NCBI RefSeq assembly: GCF_024171995.1
Contig: NZ_JAMTCT010000002.1
Coordinates: 1-64,000 of the forward strand
Length of the DNA stretch: 64,000 nucleotides
DNA from: Promicromonospora umidemergens
Lineage (GTDB): Bacteria > Actinomycetota > Actinomycetes > Actinomycetales > Cellulomonadaceae
Direction: 5' to 3'
Part shown: in pieces, positions 37,101-46,419 of the stretch
Layout: the number at the start of each line of letters is the position of its first letter
How positions within the stretch are numbered: the stretch's first letter is position 1
Translations under genes and position numbers: made by a program
Notes under the pieces: generated by a model
The model's database searches: none
The model's input: only the letters and a program-made list of their open reading frames with translations
What the model was told of the DNA's origin: nothing

Positions 37101-38237
37101 GTGACGGACCTCTTCACGGCGCCCCCGCGTAGCCAGGCAGACCCCGCGTTCCCCCAACCGAGATCCAGCAGGAGAGCCCAGCGCCGACGCCGGCGTACCC
37201 GGCACGGGCGCTCCATCGTCGTGCTCCTGGTGGCCCTCGTCCTGGTCGGCGGGTCGGGCTACGCGGTGTGGATGAACCTCGAGTCCCTGACGGGCCTGAC
37301 GAACCCGCTCGAGTCCAAGGACTTCGCAGGCCCAGGCGGCGACCCGGTCGACGTCGAGATCCCTGAGGGTGCCACGGGCACCGCCATGGGCGAGTCGCTC
37401 TACGAGGCCGGTGTCGTCGCGAGCGTGTCGGCGTTCGCGAAGGCGTTCGAGGCCAACCCGGACTCGGTGCTGATCCGGCCGGGCACCCACACCATGCTCG
37501 AGGAGATGCCGGCGCAGGACGCGGTCGCGCTGCTCGTGAAGAACGACACCGTGGACCTGCGGCTCACGCTCCCCGAGGGCTACACGGTCGAGCAGATCGT
37601 CGACCGTGCCGTGCAGGTCACGGGGCTGCCCGCCAAGGACTTCCGGGCCGCGCTGAAGGATCCGGCCGAGCTCGGGATACCGAAGCAGGCCGACGGCGAG
37701 GTCGAGGGCTGGCTGTACCCCGACACGTACGTGCTGAAGCCGGACGACACCGCCGTGAGCCTGCTGTCGCAGATGGTCGGCCGCACCACGGCCATGCTCG
37801 GGAAGAAGGACGTCCCCGCCTCCGGCTGGCAGGCGGTGCTGACCAAGGCGTCGCTCGTGGAGCGCGAGGGCCTGCACGCCGAGGACAAGCCCAAGATCGC
37901 GAGGGCCATCGAGAACCGGCTGGACGACGACACGTTCCTCGAGATCGACGCGGCGGTCGCGTACGGTGCGGGCAAGCCCGGTACCGAGCTGACGCGGGAC
38001 GACCTCAACGACGCGAAGAACCGGTACAACACGTACGAGCACACGGGTCTGCCGCCCGGCCCCATCGCCAACCCGGGTGAGGTGGCGATCGACGCGGTCC
38101 TGAACCCGGCGCCCGGCGACTGGAAGTTCTGGGTCACGGTCAACCTCGACACCGGCGAGACGAAGTTCGCCGAGGACTTCGAGGAGCACCAGCGGTACGT
38201 CCAGGAGCTGCGTGACTGGCAGGACGCGAACGGGTGA
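37101..38237 (+). CDS. mltG: Endolytic murein transglycosylase MltG, copy 1
   Basis: A 378-aa inner-membrane lytic transglycosylase that cuts nascent glycan strands. A basic cytoplasmic N-terminus (SRRAQRRRRRTRHGR) is followed by one helix (SIVVLLVALVLVGGSGYAV) and the periplasmic YceG domain. The catalytic Glu lies in VLTKASLVEREGL, and family segments are PEGYTVEQIVDRAVQVTGLP, EGWLYPDTYVLKPDD, ARAIENRLDDDTFLEIDAAV and HTGLPPGPIANPG. GTG 37101 starts 37 bases after ruvX. The intact active site implies activity. A second complete paralogue follows directly. Confidence 0.93.
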   Translation: MTDLFTAPPRSQADPAFPQPRSSRRAQRRRRRTRHGRSIVVLLVALVLVGGSGYAVWMNLESLTGLTNPLESKDFAGPGGDPVDVEIPEGATGTAMGESLYEAGVVASVSAFAKAFEANPDSVLIRPGTHTMLEEMPAQDAVALLVKNDTVDLRLTLPEGYTVEQIVDRAVQVTGLPAKDFRAALKDPAELGIPKQADGEVEGWLYPDTYVLKPDDTAVSLLSQMVGRTTAMLGKKDVPASGWQAVLTKASLVEREGLHAEDKPKIARAIENRLDDDTFLEIDAAVAYGAGKPGTELTRDDLNDAKNRYNTYEHTGLPPGPIANPGEVAIDAVLNPAPGDWKFWVTVNLDTGETKFAEDFEEHQRYVQELRDWQDANG

Positions 38238-38434
38238 ATTCGCAGGTCGGGCGGGCTCCTGACGGTCCGGCGCGGTGAATCCCGGGAGTTGGCCGGGAAC
38301 GTACCGATCGGGGTAGCGTTCGCGGCACCCGGGCTGTGATGTGATCGTGACATGCGATCGCGGTGCCGTGCGCCCGGTCGGTGACCAGGCGTGGATCGAC
38401 CAGAGATCCAGGCAGTGCAGAGGATGGAGCGAGC

Positions 38435-39622
38435 GTGACCGAGGCCCTGCCCGGAGTGAATTATCAGGGGCCACCGCGGCACGCCAGTGGCTCCCGCGGG
38501 GGACGAGGGGATCATCGGGACGTGCAGACCAGCCGGCGCGACAGGCGGCCGAACAGGCGCTCGAAGCGGTCCAGGCGCCCGCTGATCGTCGCCGCGGTGG
38601 CCGTCCTGGTGGTCCTCGGCGCGCTCGGCGCGTGGACCGTGAAGAACGACGGCTACCTCTTCGGCCTCCGCACGCCGCTGGCCGCCGCCGACTACGAGGG
38701 CACGGGCGGCGAGCCGGTCACGGTCGAGGTCCCCTCGGGCAACGGCTACACGATCGGTGCGGAGCTCGCGGAGCAGGACGTGGTCGCCAGCGCCGCCGCG
38801 TTCGTGCACGCCTTCAACGCCAACCCGGACGCCGCGGCCATCCAGCCCGGCACCCGGGAGATGAGGCTCCAGATGAGTGCGGCGTCCGCCGTGGAGCTGC
38901 TGGCGCAGAACGAGGTGGACCGGAGCGGTTTCACCGTGCCAGAGGGCTACACGGTCGACCAGATCAAGCAGAGCCTGATCGACCAGGGATGGCCCCAGGC
39001 GGACGTCGACGCGGCGTTCGAGGACATCGCCTCGCTCCTGCCGCCCGAGGCCGACGGCGAGCCAGAGGGCTGGCTGTTCCCGAGCACCTACGCGGTCAAG
39101 CCGGACCAGACCCCGGCAGCCGAGGTCGTCCAGCAGATGATCGCGGAGACGACCAGTCTTCTGGACGCCCTCGAGGTTCCTGCCGATCAGCGTGAGACCG
39201 TCCTGATCAAGGCTTCCCTCATCGAGCGCGAGGCCCGTATGGCCGAGGACCGCCCGATCATGGCTGCCGCCATCGAGAACCGCCTGGCCGTGGACGAATG
39301 GCTCGGCATCGACGCGTCGCTGCTCTACGGCCTGGGCCGGACCAGTGGTGGACTGACGAGCGCCGAGCTGGCAGACGGATCCAACCCGTACAACCTCAGC
39401 GTGCGGGGCAACAAGGGCCTGCCGCCCACTCCGATCGCGTCGCCGAGCCGCGCCTCGATCGAGGCGGTGATGAACCCGGCTGACGACCCGGAGGTCTTCT
39501 TCTGGTGCACGGTGAACCTCGAGACCGGCGAGACGAAGTTCGCGAACACCCAGGCCGAGCATGACGAGAACGTGGCAGAGCTGCATGCGTGGATGGAGGC
39601 CAACCCGGGCTGGAACGGCTAG
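38435..39622 (+). CDS. mltG: Endolytic murein transglycosylase MltG, copy 2
   Basis: A 395-aa paralogue of the preceding gene with the same layout: a basic N-terminus (RRDRRPNRRSKRSRR), a membrane helix (PLIVAAVAVLVVLGALGAWT) and a YceG domain. The catalytic Glu is kept in VLIKASLIEREAR. Matching segments are PEGYTVDQIKQSLIDQGWPQ, EGWLFPSTYAVKPDQ, AAIENRLAVDEWLGIDASLL and KGLPPTPIASPS. GTG 38435 has GGAG five bases upstream. Its own promoter is possible at TTGGCC (38289-38294) and TAGCGT (38314-38319), with a long 19-bp spacer. A strong terminator follows, closing the alaS-ruvX-mltG group. Confidence 0.92.
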   Translation: MTEALPGVNYQGPPRHASGSRGGRGDHRDVQTSRRDRRPNRRSKRSRRPLIVAAVAVLVVLGALGAWTVKNDGYLFGLRTPLAAADYEGTGGEPVTVEVPSGNGYTIGAELAEQDVVASAAAFVHAFNANPDAAAIQPGTREMRLQMSAASAVELLAQNEVDRSGFTVPEGYTVDQIKQSLIDQGWPQADVDAAFEDIASLLPPEADGEPEGWLFPSTYAVKPDQTPAAEVVQQMIAETTSLLDALEVPADQRETVLIKASLIEREARMAEDRPIMAAAIENRLAVDEWLGIDASLLYGLGRTSGGLTSAELADGSNPYNLSVRGNKGLPPTPIASPSRASIEAVMNPADDPEVFFWCTVNLETGETKFANTQAEHDENVAELHAWMEANPGWNG

Positions 39623-39660
39623 GCCCGATCGTGGTGCCTGATCGGCACTCGGCACGTACG

Positions 39661-39695
39661 CGACGGCCTCCTCCCAGGACGGGAGGAGGCCGTCG
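39661..39695 (+). terminator. Terminator after the second mltG
   Basis: Perfect 15-bp stem CGACGGCCTCCTCCC (39661-39675) with GGGAGGAGGCCGTCG (39681-39695), AGGAC loop, followed by TCGTTGC. It separates the mltG pair from aroE. Confidence 0.92.
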
Positions 39696-39730
39696 TCGTT
39701 GCACGACGTCCGCATGTTGTGCGTCTGCCG

Positions 39731-39764
39731 CTGACACCCCGTGGTCCTACGGCATGATCTCGGT
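39731..39764 (+). promoter_or_regulatory. Leaderless promoter of aroE
   Basis: CTGACA (39731-39736), a 16-bp spacer and CATGAT (39753-39758) precede the ATG at 39765 by six bases. No Shine-Dalgarno sequence is present, so the mRNA probably begins at the start codon. Confidence 0.65.
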
Positions 39765-40631
39765 ATGAACGTTCCCCTGCGCCGCGCTGCCGTGCTCGGC
39801 CACCCCGTGGCCCACTCCCTGTCCCCGGTCCTGCACACGGCGGCCTATCGGGCGCTGGGGCTGGACGGGTGGGAGTACGGCGTCCACGACGTCACGGAGG
39901 ACACCCTGCCGGGATTCCTGCGGGGTCTGGGACCGGAGTGGGCCGGCCTGAGCCTGACCATGCCCCTCAAGCACGCGATCATCGGGCTGCTGGACCACGT
40001 GGAGCCTCTCGCGGAGGCGGTGGGCGCCGTGAACACGGTGCTGTTCTCCACGGTCCGCGGATCGGTCACCACCACGGGCACCAACACCGACGTGCACGGC
40101 ATCGTCGCGGCGCTGCGCGAGGGCCTCGGCGCCCGTCGGGTGACGGACGCCGCGATCCTGGGCGGGGGAGCCACCGCGGCGTCGGCCCTCGCGGCGGTCG
40201 CGGAGCTCGGCTGTGCCTCGCCGCGGGTCTTCGTCCGGTCCCTGGACCGGATCGGGCCGCTGCGCGAGGCCGTGGCGCGGATGGGGGTGAGCCCGTCGTT
40301 CGAGGTGTTCGACGAGCACGCGACGACGTCGGCCCTGGCGACCGCGGACGCCGTCGTCTCCACGACGCCGAAGTACGCGGCCGACGCCTGGGCGCCCCTG
40401 CTGACCGACCTGTCGACGGGCACGGGGGAGAAGCCTCGCGGCGTGCTGCTCGACGTCGTCTACGACCCGCGCCCCACCGCCCTGCAGGCCGCGTGGGCCA
40501 CCCTCGGGGCCGACGCCGTGGGCGGGGAACGCATGCTGCTGCACCAGGCGGCCGAGCAGGTGCGTCTGATGACAGGACGTCCGGCGCCGCTCGCTGCGAT
40601 GGACGAGGCGCTGCGGTCGGCGCTCGGCTGA
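39765..40631 (+). CDS. aroE: Shikimate dehydrogenase
   Basis: A 288-aa enzyme that reduces 3-dehydroshikimate to shikimate with NADPH. The substrate site is LGHPVAHSLSPVLHTAAYRA, with the catalytic lysine at K69 in GLSLTMPLKH. GAVNTVLF and GTNTDVHGIVAAL bind substrate, the nucleotide loop is AILGGGATAASALAAVAELG, and GGERMLLHQAAEQVRLMTG closes the fold. The ATG at 39765 is preferred to the GTG at 39741 because the latter precedes the -10 box. It is followed by a hairpin, so aroC has its own promoter. Confidence 0.93.
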   Translation: MNVPLRRAAVLGHPVAHSLSPVLHTAAYRALGLDGWEYGVHDVTEDTLPGFLRGLGPEWAGLSLTMPLKHAIIGLLDHVEPLAEAVGAVNTVLFSTVRGSVTTTGTNTDVHGIVAALREGLGARRVTDAAILGGGATAASALAAVAELGCASPRVFVRSLDRIGPLREAVARMGVSPSFEVFDEHATTSALATADAVVSTTPKYAADAWAPLLTDLSTGTGEKPRGVLLDVVYDPRPTALQAAWATLGADAVGGERMLLHQAAEQVRLMTGRPAPLAAMDEALRSALG

Positions 40632-40658
40632 GCCTGAAGCGAAACCGCAGGCTCAGCC
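40626..40658 (+). terminator. aroE terminator/attenuating hairpin
   Basis: 11-bp stem GGCTGAGCCTG (40626-40636) with CAGGCTCAGCC (40648-40658) and an 11-nt loop. The aroE stop codon is inside the left arm. No U tract. Confidence 0.7.
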
Positions 40659-40732
40659 GATACCCATGGAGTCTGACGCCGTCCTGTGGACAGCGGGCGC
40701 CGACCGCGCGACACGCGTGAAACAATCGCGCC

Positions 40733-41968
40733 ATGCTGCGTTGGTTGACATCGGGTGAGTCGCACGGTCCAGCCCTTGTGGGGGTGATGGAGGGTCTGCC
40801 CGCTGGGGTGGAGCTGACCACATCGGACATCCAAGGCGCGCTCGCGCGCCGTCGCCTCGGCTACGGCCGCGGGGCCCGGATGAAGTTCGAGCAGGACCAG
40901 GTGCGGGTGCTCGGTGGTCTGCGCCACGGGATCACGCAGGGCGGCCCGCTGGCGATCGAGATCGCCAACACCGAGTGGCCAAAGTGGACCGACGTGATGT
41001 CGGCGGACCCGGTGCCGCCGGAGGCGCTCCTGGTCGACGCCGGGACCGGTGACGAGCGCGAGGTGGCCCGCAACCGGCCGCTGACGCGCCCCCGCCCCGG
41101 GCACGCCGACCTGGTGGGCATGCGCAAGTACGGCTTCGAGGACGCCCGGCCCGTGCTGGAGCGGGCCTCGGCGCGCGAGACGGCGGCCCGCGTCGCGCTC
41201 GGCGTGGCCGCCGCGCAGTTCCTGGAGCAGGCCCTCGGCATCCGCCTGGTGTCGCACGTGGTCGCCATCGGCGAGACCGCTGCGCCCGACGACGCCGTGC
41301 TGCCGACCCCCGACGACCTCGCGGCGCTCGACGCCGACCCGGTGCGCTGCCTCGACGCCGCGTCCTCGAAGCTCATGGTCGAGGAGATCGACCTGGCCAA
41401 GAAGGACGGCGACACGCTCGGTGGGGTCGTCGAGGTCCTGGCCTACGGCGTGCCCTCCGGCCTGGGCACCTACGTGCAGGGCGACCGCAGGCTCGACGCG
41501 CGCCTCGCCGCCGCCCTCATGGGCATCCAGGCGATCAAGGGCGTCGAGGTCGGTGACGGCTTCCGCACCGCGCGCCGCCGCGGCACGGCCGCCCACGACG
41601 AGATCGTGCGGGACGCCGGGGCGCAGGGTGCCGGGCCGGGCAGGATCCACCGCACGACCAACCGCGCCGGCGGCATCGAGGGCGGCATGTCGAACGGCGA
41701 GGTCGTGCGCGTGCGCGCCGCGATGAAGCCGATCTCGACGGTGCCCCGGGCCCTGCCGACCGTGGACGTCGCCACCGGGGAGCCCGTCGTGGCGCACCAC
41801 CAGCGGTCCGACGTGTGCGCGGTGCCGCCCGCCGCCGTCGTCGCAGAGGCGATGGTCGCGCTCACGCTGGCCGAGGCCGCGTGCGAGAAGTTCGGCGGCG
41901 ACTCCGTGGCCGAGGTGCGCCGCAACGTGCAGTCCTACGTCGCCGCGATCCCGGAGCTGCTGCGGTGA
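40733..41968 (+). CDS. aroC: Chorismate synthase
   Basis: A 411-aa FMN-dependent lyase converting EPSP to chorismate, the last shikimate step. Family signatures are [20 protein letters not shown] at the N-terminus, [40 protein letters not shown] and [20 protein letters not shown]. It is a normal length for the actinobacterial form. AACAAT (40721-40726) lies six bases before ATG 40733, indicating a leaderless start. The stop overlaps the aroK start (GTGA), beginning a tightly coupled aroC-aroK-aroB run. Confidence 0.96.
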   Translation: MLRWLTSGESHGPALVGVMEGLPAGVELTTSDIQGALARRRLGYGRGARMKFEQDQVRVLGGLRHGITQGGPLAIEIANTEWPKWTDVMSADPVPPEALLVDAGTGDEREVARNRPLTRPRPGHADLVGMRKYGFEDARPVLERASARETAARVALGVAAAQFLEQALGIRLVSHVVAIGETAAPDDAVLPTPDDLAALDADPVRCLDAASSKLMVEEIDLAKKDGDTLGGVVEVLAYGVPSGLGTYVQGDRRLDARLAAALMGIQAIKGVEVGDGFRTARRRGTAAHDEIVRDAGAQGAGPGRIHRTTNRAGGIEGGMSNGEVVRVRAAMKPISTVPRALPTVDVATGEPVVAHHQRSDVCAVPPAAVVAEAMVALTLAEAACEKFGGDSVAEVRRNVQSYVAAIPELLR

Positions 41969-42555
41969 GCGGGCCCGTCGCGGTCATGATCGGGCCGCCC
42001 GGGTCCGGCAAGTCGAAGGTCGGCCGCATCCTCGCGGCGGGCCTCGGCGTCACGGTCCGGGACACCGACACGGACATCGAGGCGGCCGCAGGCAAGCCCG
42101 TGAGCGAGATCTTCGTGGACGACGGCGAGCCCCGGTTCCGCGAGCTCGAGCACGAAGCGGTGCTGGCAGCCCTCGCGGAGCACGACGGCGTGCTGTCGCT
42201 CGGCGGAGGCGCCATCATGAACGCCGCCACCCAGGACGCGCTCGAGAAGTACGCGGCGGACGGCGGCCACGTCGTCTTCCTGGACGTGCCGCTGGCGATC
42301 GCCGCTCAGCGCGTCGGCATGAACCAGGCGCGGCCGCTGCTGCTGGGCAACCCGCGCGCGCGGTGGCAGAAGCTGATGATGCAGCGGCGGCCCACCTACG
42401 AGCGGCTCGCGACGCTGACCATCGTGTCGAGCGAGCGGCCCGGCGAGCAGGTGGCCACGGAGATCATGGCGGCCCTGGGCCTCGACCAGGAGGTCCCTGA
42501 GCTGGTGGACCCCAAGCGCGGCCCGCACGAGAGCACCAAGGAGAGCACCACGTGA
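41965..42555 (+). CDS. aroK: Shikimate kinase
   Basis: A 196-aa P-loop kinase that phosphorylates shikimate on O3. Walker A is [16 protein letters not shown] (about 8-23), the shikimate-binding acidic motif is [18 protein letters not shown], then FRELEHEAV and [10 protein letters not shown]. The lid arginine region is [22 protein letters not shown] 41965 overlaps the aroC stop. The C-terminus is about 20 residues longer than the minimal enzyme and hydrophilic ([16 protein letters not shown]). Confidence 0.94.
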   Translation: MSGPVAVMIGPPGSGKSKVGRILAAGLGVTVRDTDTDIEAAAGKPVSEIFVDDGEPRFRELEHEAVLAALAEHDGVLSLGGGAIMNAATQDALEKYAADGGHVVFLDVPLAIAAQRVGMNQARPLLLGNPRARWQKLMMQRRPTYERLATLTIVSSERPGEQVATEIMAALGLDQEVPELVDPKRGPHESTKESTT

Positions 42556-43709
42556 GCACCGAAAGAGCCGCCACACGGATCACCGTGCGGGGAGAGGCAC
42601 CGTACGACGTCGTCATCGGCCGCCACCTGCTGGGTGAGCTGCCGTCGCTGGTGGGCGCGGCCCGCAAGGTCATGGTGATCCACCCGGCCGCGCTGTCCGC
42701 GACCGCGGACACGATCGCCGAGGACCTGAAGGCCGGCGGCTACGAGGCGTTCGTCGCCGAGGTGCCCGACGCCGAGGAGGCCAAGACGCCCCAGGTCGCG
42801 GCCTTCCTGTGGGGTCTGCTCGGCCAGCTGGACTTCACGCGCTCGGACGCGATCGTCGGCGTCGGCGGGGGAGCCACCACGGACCTGGCCGGTTTCGTGG
42901 CCGCCACCTGGCTGCGCGGGATCCGCGTGGTGCACGTGCCGACCACGCTGCTCGCGATGGTCGACGCGGCCGTCGGCGGCAAGACGGGCATCAACACCTC
43001 CGAGGGCAAGAACCTCGTGGGCGCGTTCCACCCGCCGGCCGGTGTGCTGTGCGACCTGGCGGCCCTCGGCTCGCTCGACAAGTGGGACCTGGTGGCAGGC
43101 CTCGCGGAGGTCGTCAAGACCGGCTTCATCGCCGACCCGGTGATCCTGGACCTGGTCGAGGCCCACGTCGACGAGCTGCGGAACTGGGCGGGCGCCGACG
43201 CGTCCGACGAGACCTGGGCCGTCGTGGCCGAGCTCGTCGAGCGGTCGGTCCGGGTCAAGGCCCAGGTGGTCGGCGAGGACCTGAAGGAGGCCGGCCTGCG
43301 AGAGATCCTCAACTACGGGCACACGCTCGGCCACGCGATCGAGCTGGCCGAGCGCTACCAGTGGCGCCACGGCGCCGCGGTGAGCGTCGGCATGGTCTTC
43401 GCGGCGGAGCTGGCCCGCATGGCGGGCAAGCTGTCCGACGACGTCGCGGACCGGCACCGCGCGCTGCTGTCCTCGCTCGGGCTCCCGGTGCACTACCGGG
43501 GCGACCGCTGGGACCAGCTGCTGACCGCGATGCGCCGGGACAAGAAGACGCGCGGCGACCTGCTGCGGTTCGTCGTGCTGGACGACATCGCCAAGCCGGT
43601 GCGCCTGGAGGGCCCCGACCCGACGCTCCTGGCCGCCGCCTACGCGGAGGTGTCCAAGGAGCCCCCGGCCAAGGGCCCCGGCACGCCGGTCACGCTGACG
43701 CTGGGCTGA
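42552..43709 (+). CDS. aroB: 3-dehydroquinate synthase
   Basis: A 385-aa NAD- and metal-dependent cyclase, the second step of the shikimate pathway. NAD binding is at [20 protein letters not shown], with [20 protein letters not shown] and [12 protein letters not shown], and the zinc ligands include His residues in [12 protein letters not shown]. The GTG start at 42552 overlaps the aroK stop (GTGA), so translation is coupled. It is the last gene of the aroC-K-B run. In relatives aroQ and efp usually follow; here 9 kb of unrelated genes intervene. Confidence 0.96.
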   Translation: MSTERAATRITVRGEAPYDVVIGRHLLGELPSLVGAARKVMVIHPAALSATADTIAEDLKAGGYEAFVAEVPDAEEAKTPQVAAFLWGLLGQLDFTRSDAIVGVGGGATTDLAGFVAATWLRGIRVVHVPTTLLAMVDAAVGGKTGINTSEGKNLVGAFHPPAGVLCDLAALGSLDKWDLVAGLAEVVKTGFIADPVILDLVEAHVDELRNWAGADASDETWAVVAELVERSVRVKAQVVGEDLKEAGLREILNYGHTLGHAIELAERYQWRHGAAVSVGMVFAAELARMAGKLSDDVADRHRALLSSLGLPVHYRGDRWDQLLTAMRRDKKTRGDLLRFVVLDDIAKPVRLEGPDPTLLAAAYAEVSKEPPAKGPGTPVTLTLG

Positions 43710-43735
43710 GCGCGTGTCGGCGGCACCGCTTGTGG

Positions 43736-44452
43736 TCAACTGCTGCCGGTGAACGCGATGACCTGTCCCGTGACCTCGACGGTGATCGGTACGTCCGTGC
43801 GGTCGAGGGCGGTGGCGATGTCGTGACCGACGTCCTGGAGGGTCTGCCCGGCGGGAAGCTCCGAGATGCCGAGCTGGAGGCCGGAGCCGTCGTTCTCGGC
43901 GCCGCCGGTCGTGACCTGGATACCGGGCACAAGGCCGGGCTGCATCGACTCCCGCACGAGCTCCTGCAGCTCAGCGGGCCGGAAATCGGCGGCCTGGACG
44001 ACGACCCGTAGCTTTGCGGGGGCGGCGTCGATCTGCTCCCGCAGCGTCGCGCTCGGGTCGCCGAACCAGGTGAGCGTGACCGTAATGCGGTCCTCGGAGA
44101 TCGCGACGGAGCCGAAGTCCGGGTCGTCCCGCACCGCGTTCTGGAGGTTGGTGATCCAGTCGGACGTCGCGGCATCAACCGGGGCGTTGAGGAGCTCCTC
44201 CGGACTCAGGCTGTTCTCCGGTCTCGGGACAAGGACACGCTCCGGCTGCACCAACGGCAGGGACGGTGTTGCGAAGGGCTGCAACGGTGCGGCTCCGCCC
44301 CACGGCGTGGTGTCGTGCGCCGTGGCCGCGAACACGACCCCTGCTGAGGCGAGACCGACAGCGACCGATACGGCGACGAGCAGCACGGTGCGCCGACGAC
44401 GTCGCGGCGTGCGCGGCGCCGACTCGCCGGATTCGCCGTCTGGGCTGCTCAC
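43736..44452 (-). CDS. Membrane-anchored extracytoplasmic protein of unknown function
   Basis: A 238-aa protein with a basic cytoplasmic N-terminus (RTPRRRRR), one helix (TVLLVAVSVAVGLASAGVVF) and a soluble external part. The latter has two alpha/beta-like repeats (ITVTLTWFGDPSATLREQID..., GLQLGISELPAGQTLQDVGH...) that resemble small sensory or BON-like folds, but no family is recognised. The start GTG 44452 is fixed by a good promoter on the minus strand: TTGCGC, 17-bp spacer, GAGAAT, then six bases to the GTG. It converges with aroB. Function unknown. Confidence 0.65.
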   Translation of the reverse strand: MSSPDGESGESAPRTPRRRRRTVLLVAVSVAVGLASAGVVFAATAHDTTPWGGAAPLQPFATPSLPLVQPERVLVPRPENSLSPEELLNAPVDAATSDWITNLQNAVRDDPDFGSVAISEDRITVTLTWFGDPSATLREQIDAAPAKLRVVVQAADFRPAELQELVRESMQPGLVPGIQVTTGGAENDGSGLQLGISELPAGQTLQDVGHDIATALDRTDVPITVEVTGQVIAFTGSS

Positions 44453-44513
44453 CGTCCCATTCTCGACAGGACGCGACACCCGCGCAAGCACCTGACCAGG
44501 TCGGCGTCCGCGG

Positions 44514-45287
44514 CTACTCCCAGATGCCCCTCTCGACCAGGAGGTCCTTGAGCAGGTCGGCGCGGTCGGTGATCAGGCCGTCCACGCCCTCGTCGATCAG
44601 CCGGGCCATCTCGTCCGGGTCGTTGATGGTCCAGACGTGCAGCTTCTTGCCGAGGGCGTGCGCGGCCTCGACCGACGCGGCGTCGACGACCGTGACGGAC
44701 CTCTCGCGCACCGGCACCTGCAGCGCGTCGACGTCGCGCAGGGCGCGGCGGGCCAGCGGCCGCACACGGAGCCGCACCCCGGCGAGGAAGGCCCTGATCT
44801 CGCTGCGGCCGGCCGACGTCGCCACGGGGTGGGACAGCCGGTCGAGCGTCCCCCGGCGTCGGACGGGGTCGAAGGACGTGACGCATACGCGACCCCACGA
44901 GGCTGTCCGTTCGATGGCCCGGGCGACGGCTCCCACGCCGGAGACGTGCTTGACGTCGATGTTGACGCGCAGCTGCGGCCATCCGGCCAGCAGGTCCTCG
45001 AGCAGCGGTACCGGTTCTATGCCACCGATGCGCGCCTCGCGGACCTCCGACCATGGCAGCTCGGCCACGAGGCCTGCGCCGTCGGTGGTGCGGTCGAGCG
45101 ACTCGTCGTGCAGGGCGACGGCCACGCCGTCGGACGTGCCGTGCGCGTCCGTCTCGACGTAGCGGTAGCCGAGGTCGACGGCGGCGCCGAACGCTGCCAG
45201 CGAGTTCTCCAGACCCTCGGTGCCTGCCGAAGCGTGTGCGAACCCGCGATGGGCGAGGGCTTGGAACGGCCCCTCGAAGTAGGTCAC
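44514..45287 (-). CDS. Glycerophosphodiester phosphodiesterase (GDPD)
   Basis: A 257-aa TIM-barrel enzyme that hydrolyses glycerophosphodiesters to glycerol-3-phosphate and an alcohol. Motifs are AHRGFAHASAGTEGLENSLA (catalytic HR and the metal-binding E/N pair), YVETDAHGTSDGVAVALHDE (E, D, catalytic H), NIDVKHVSGVG and HVWTINDPDEMARLIDEGVD. There is no signal peptide, so it is cytoplasmic. GTG 45287 has AGGGA seven bases upstream. The alpha/beta hydrolase gene lies 22 bases upstream on the same strand; together they could handle lipid-derived esters, though this is inference. Confidence 0.92.
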   Translation of the reverse strand: MTYFEGPFQALAHRGFAHASAGTEGLENSLAAFGAAVDLGYRYVETDAHGTSDGVAVALHDESLDRTTDGAGLVAELPWSEVREARIGGIEPVPLLEDLLAGWPQLRVNIDVKHVSGVGAVARAIERTASWGRVCVTSFDPVRRRGTLDRLSHPVATSAGRSEIRAFLAGVRLRVRPLARRALRDVDALQVPVRERSVTVVDAASVEAAHALGKKLHVWTINDPDEMARLIDEGVDGLITDRADLLKDLLVERGIWE

Positions 45288-45309
45288 TGGCTGTCCCTCA
45301 TGTCTCGGT

Positions 45310-46320
45310 CTACGTCATGTCCCGGGCACCGACCGCGGTACCTACCCGGCTGTTCGTCCATTCCAACATGCCGTCGAGGTAGGCCTCACGCGGTCCGTCG
45401 GCCGACAGCGTCAGGTCGTGGACGCTGCCCGGGACGACGAGCTCGGTGACGTCGTCGCCGAGGCACGGCACGAGCGCGGCCATCTGCCGCACGTCCAGCA
45501 CGGTGTCCTGCGCGTCGAGCAGCGGGTTGTCGGGCGTGTCGGGGCCGGACGCGTCGGACCGGGCGAGCAGCACGGGGCACGCGATGTCCAGCCCTGCGGC
45601 GACGCGCGCCTGCCCGCGCCGCACGGCGACGAACCAGCCGACGCGGCTGGGCACGCCCTCGGGTCGCTTGAGCGTGGTGTCGAACGCCCAGCGCCCGCCG
45701 TTGGCGGCGAGCAGGTGCTCCGCGTACCGGGACGGGCCCTCGTTGACGACGGCGGTCGCGGCGAGATGACCGACGGTGTCCAGCACCCGCGTCCCGAAGG
45801 TGCGCTTCCAGTGCGGCGCCCGCAGGTCGAGGAACGGTGAGTCGAGCACCAGTACGTCGGGCCCGGCGTCGGCCCCCGCCGCGTTCCGGTGGGCGTGCGC
45901 CCACAGTGCTCCGGTGAGCCCGCCCGTCGAGTGCGCGTGCACGACGAGCGGCAGCCCCGGCTCCAGCCCGCGCACCGTCCGGGCCGCGGACGCGATGTCG
46001 GTGGCCTGCTCGCGCAGGTCCATCACGAAGTGCGGGATCTGGTCGGGCTGCAGCGACCGTCCGGCGGCCCGCAGGTCGACGGCGTAGAACGCGTAGCCGG
46101 CCGCCGCGAAGGCGTGGGCCAGGTGCTCCTGGAAGAAGTAGTCGTTGTAGCCGTGCACGTGGATGACGGCGGCGCGGGGCGGGGGAGCGTCGTCCGGGCG
46201 CGGGTAGCGCACCAGGGTCGCGGGCCCGAGCGGGGTCTCCTCGAACGGCTCGCCGAGCAGGCGGTCGGTGCGCCAGCGGAGCGTGACCTGCTGCGACTCG
46301 GGCAGGGGCGGTACGGGCAC
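45310..46320 (-). CDS. Alpha/beta hydrolase, lysophospholipase/monoglyceride-lipase-like
   Basis: A 336-aa serine hydrolase. The oxyanion strand is AAVIHVHGYNDYFFQEHLAH, the nucleophile elbow VVHAHSTGGLTGALWAH (HxSxG), a later acid candidate DASGPD, and His in PGSVHDLTLSADGPREAYLD. The pattern suits Serine aminopeptidase S33/lysophospholipase proteins. It starts at GTG 46320, six bases after TACGAT on the minus strand (leaderless). It is followed by the GDPD gene and divergent from the FMN oxidase gene. Confidence 0.85.
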   Translation of the reverse strand: MPVPPLPESQQVTLRWRTDRLLGEPFEETPLGPATLVRYPRPDDAPPPRAAVIHVHGYNDYFFQEHLAHAFAAAGYAFYAVDLRAAGRSLQPDQIPHFVMDLREQATDIASAARTVRGLEPGLPLVVHAHSTGGLTGALWAHAHRNAAGADAGPDVLVLDSPFLDLRAPHWKRTFGTRVLDTVGHLAATAVVNEGPSRYAEHLLAANGGRWAFDTTLKRPEGVPSRVGWFVAVRRGQARVAAGLDIACPVLLARSDASGPDTPDNPLLDAQDTVLDVRQMAALVPCLGDDVTELVVPGSVHDLTLSADGPREAYLDGMLEWTNSRVGTAVGARDMT

Positions 46321-46419
46321 GAGTGGATCGTAGCCCGGTCCGGTGCCGGTGTGCGGAACGACGAGCCGGTCAGGTGGACCTCCTGAGCCGGCGGGTGCCC
46401 GCGTGGCAGGATGTCCGGC

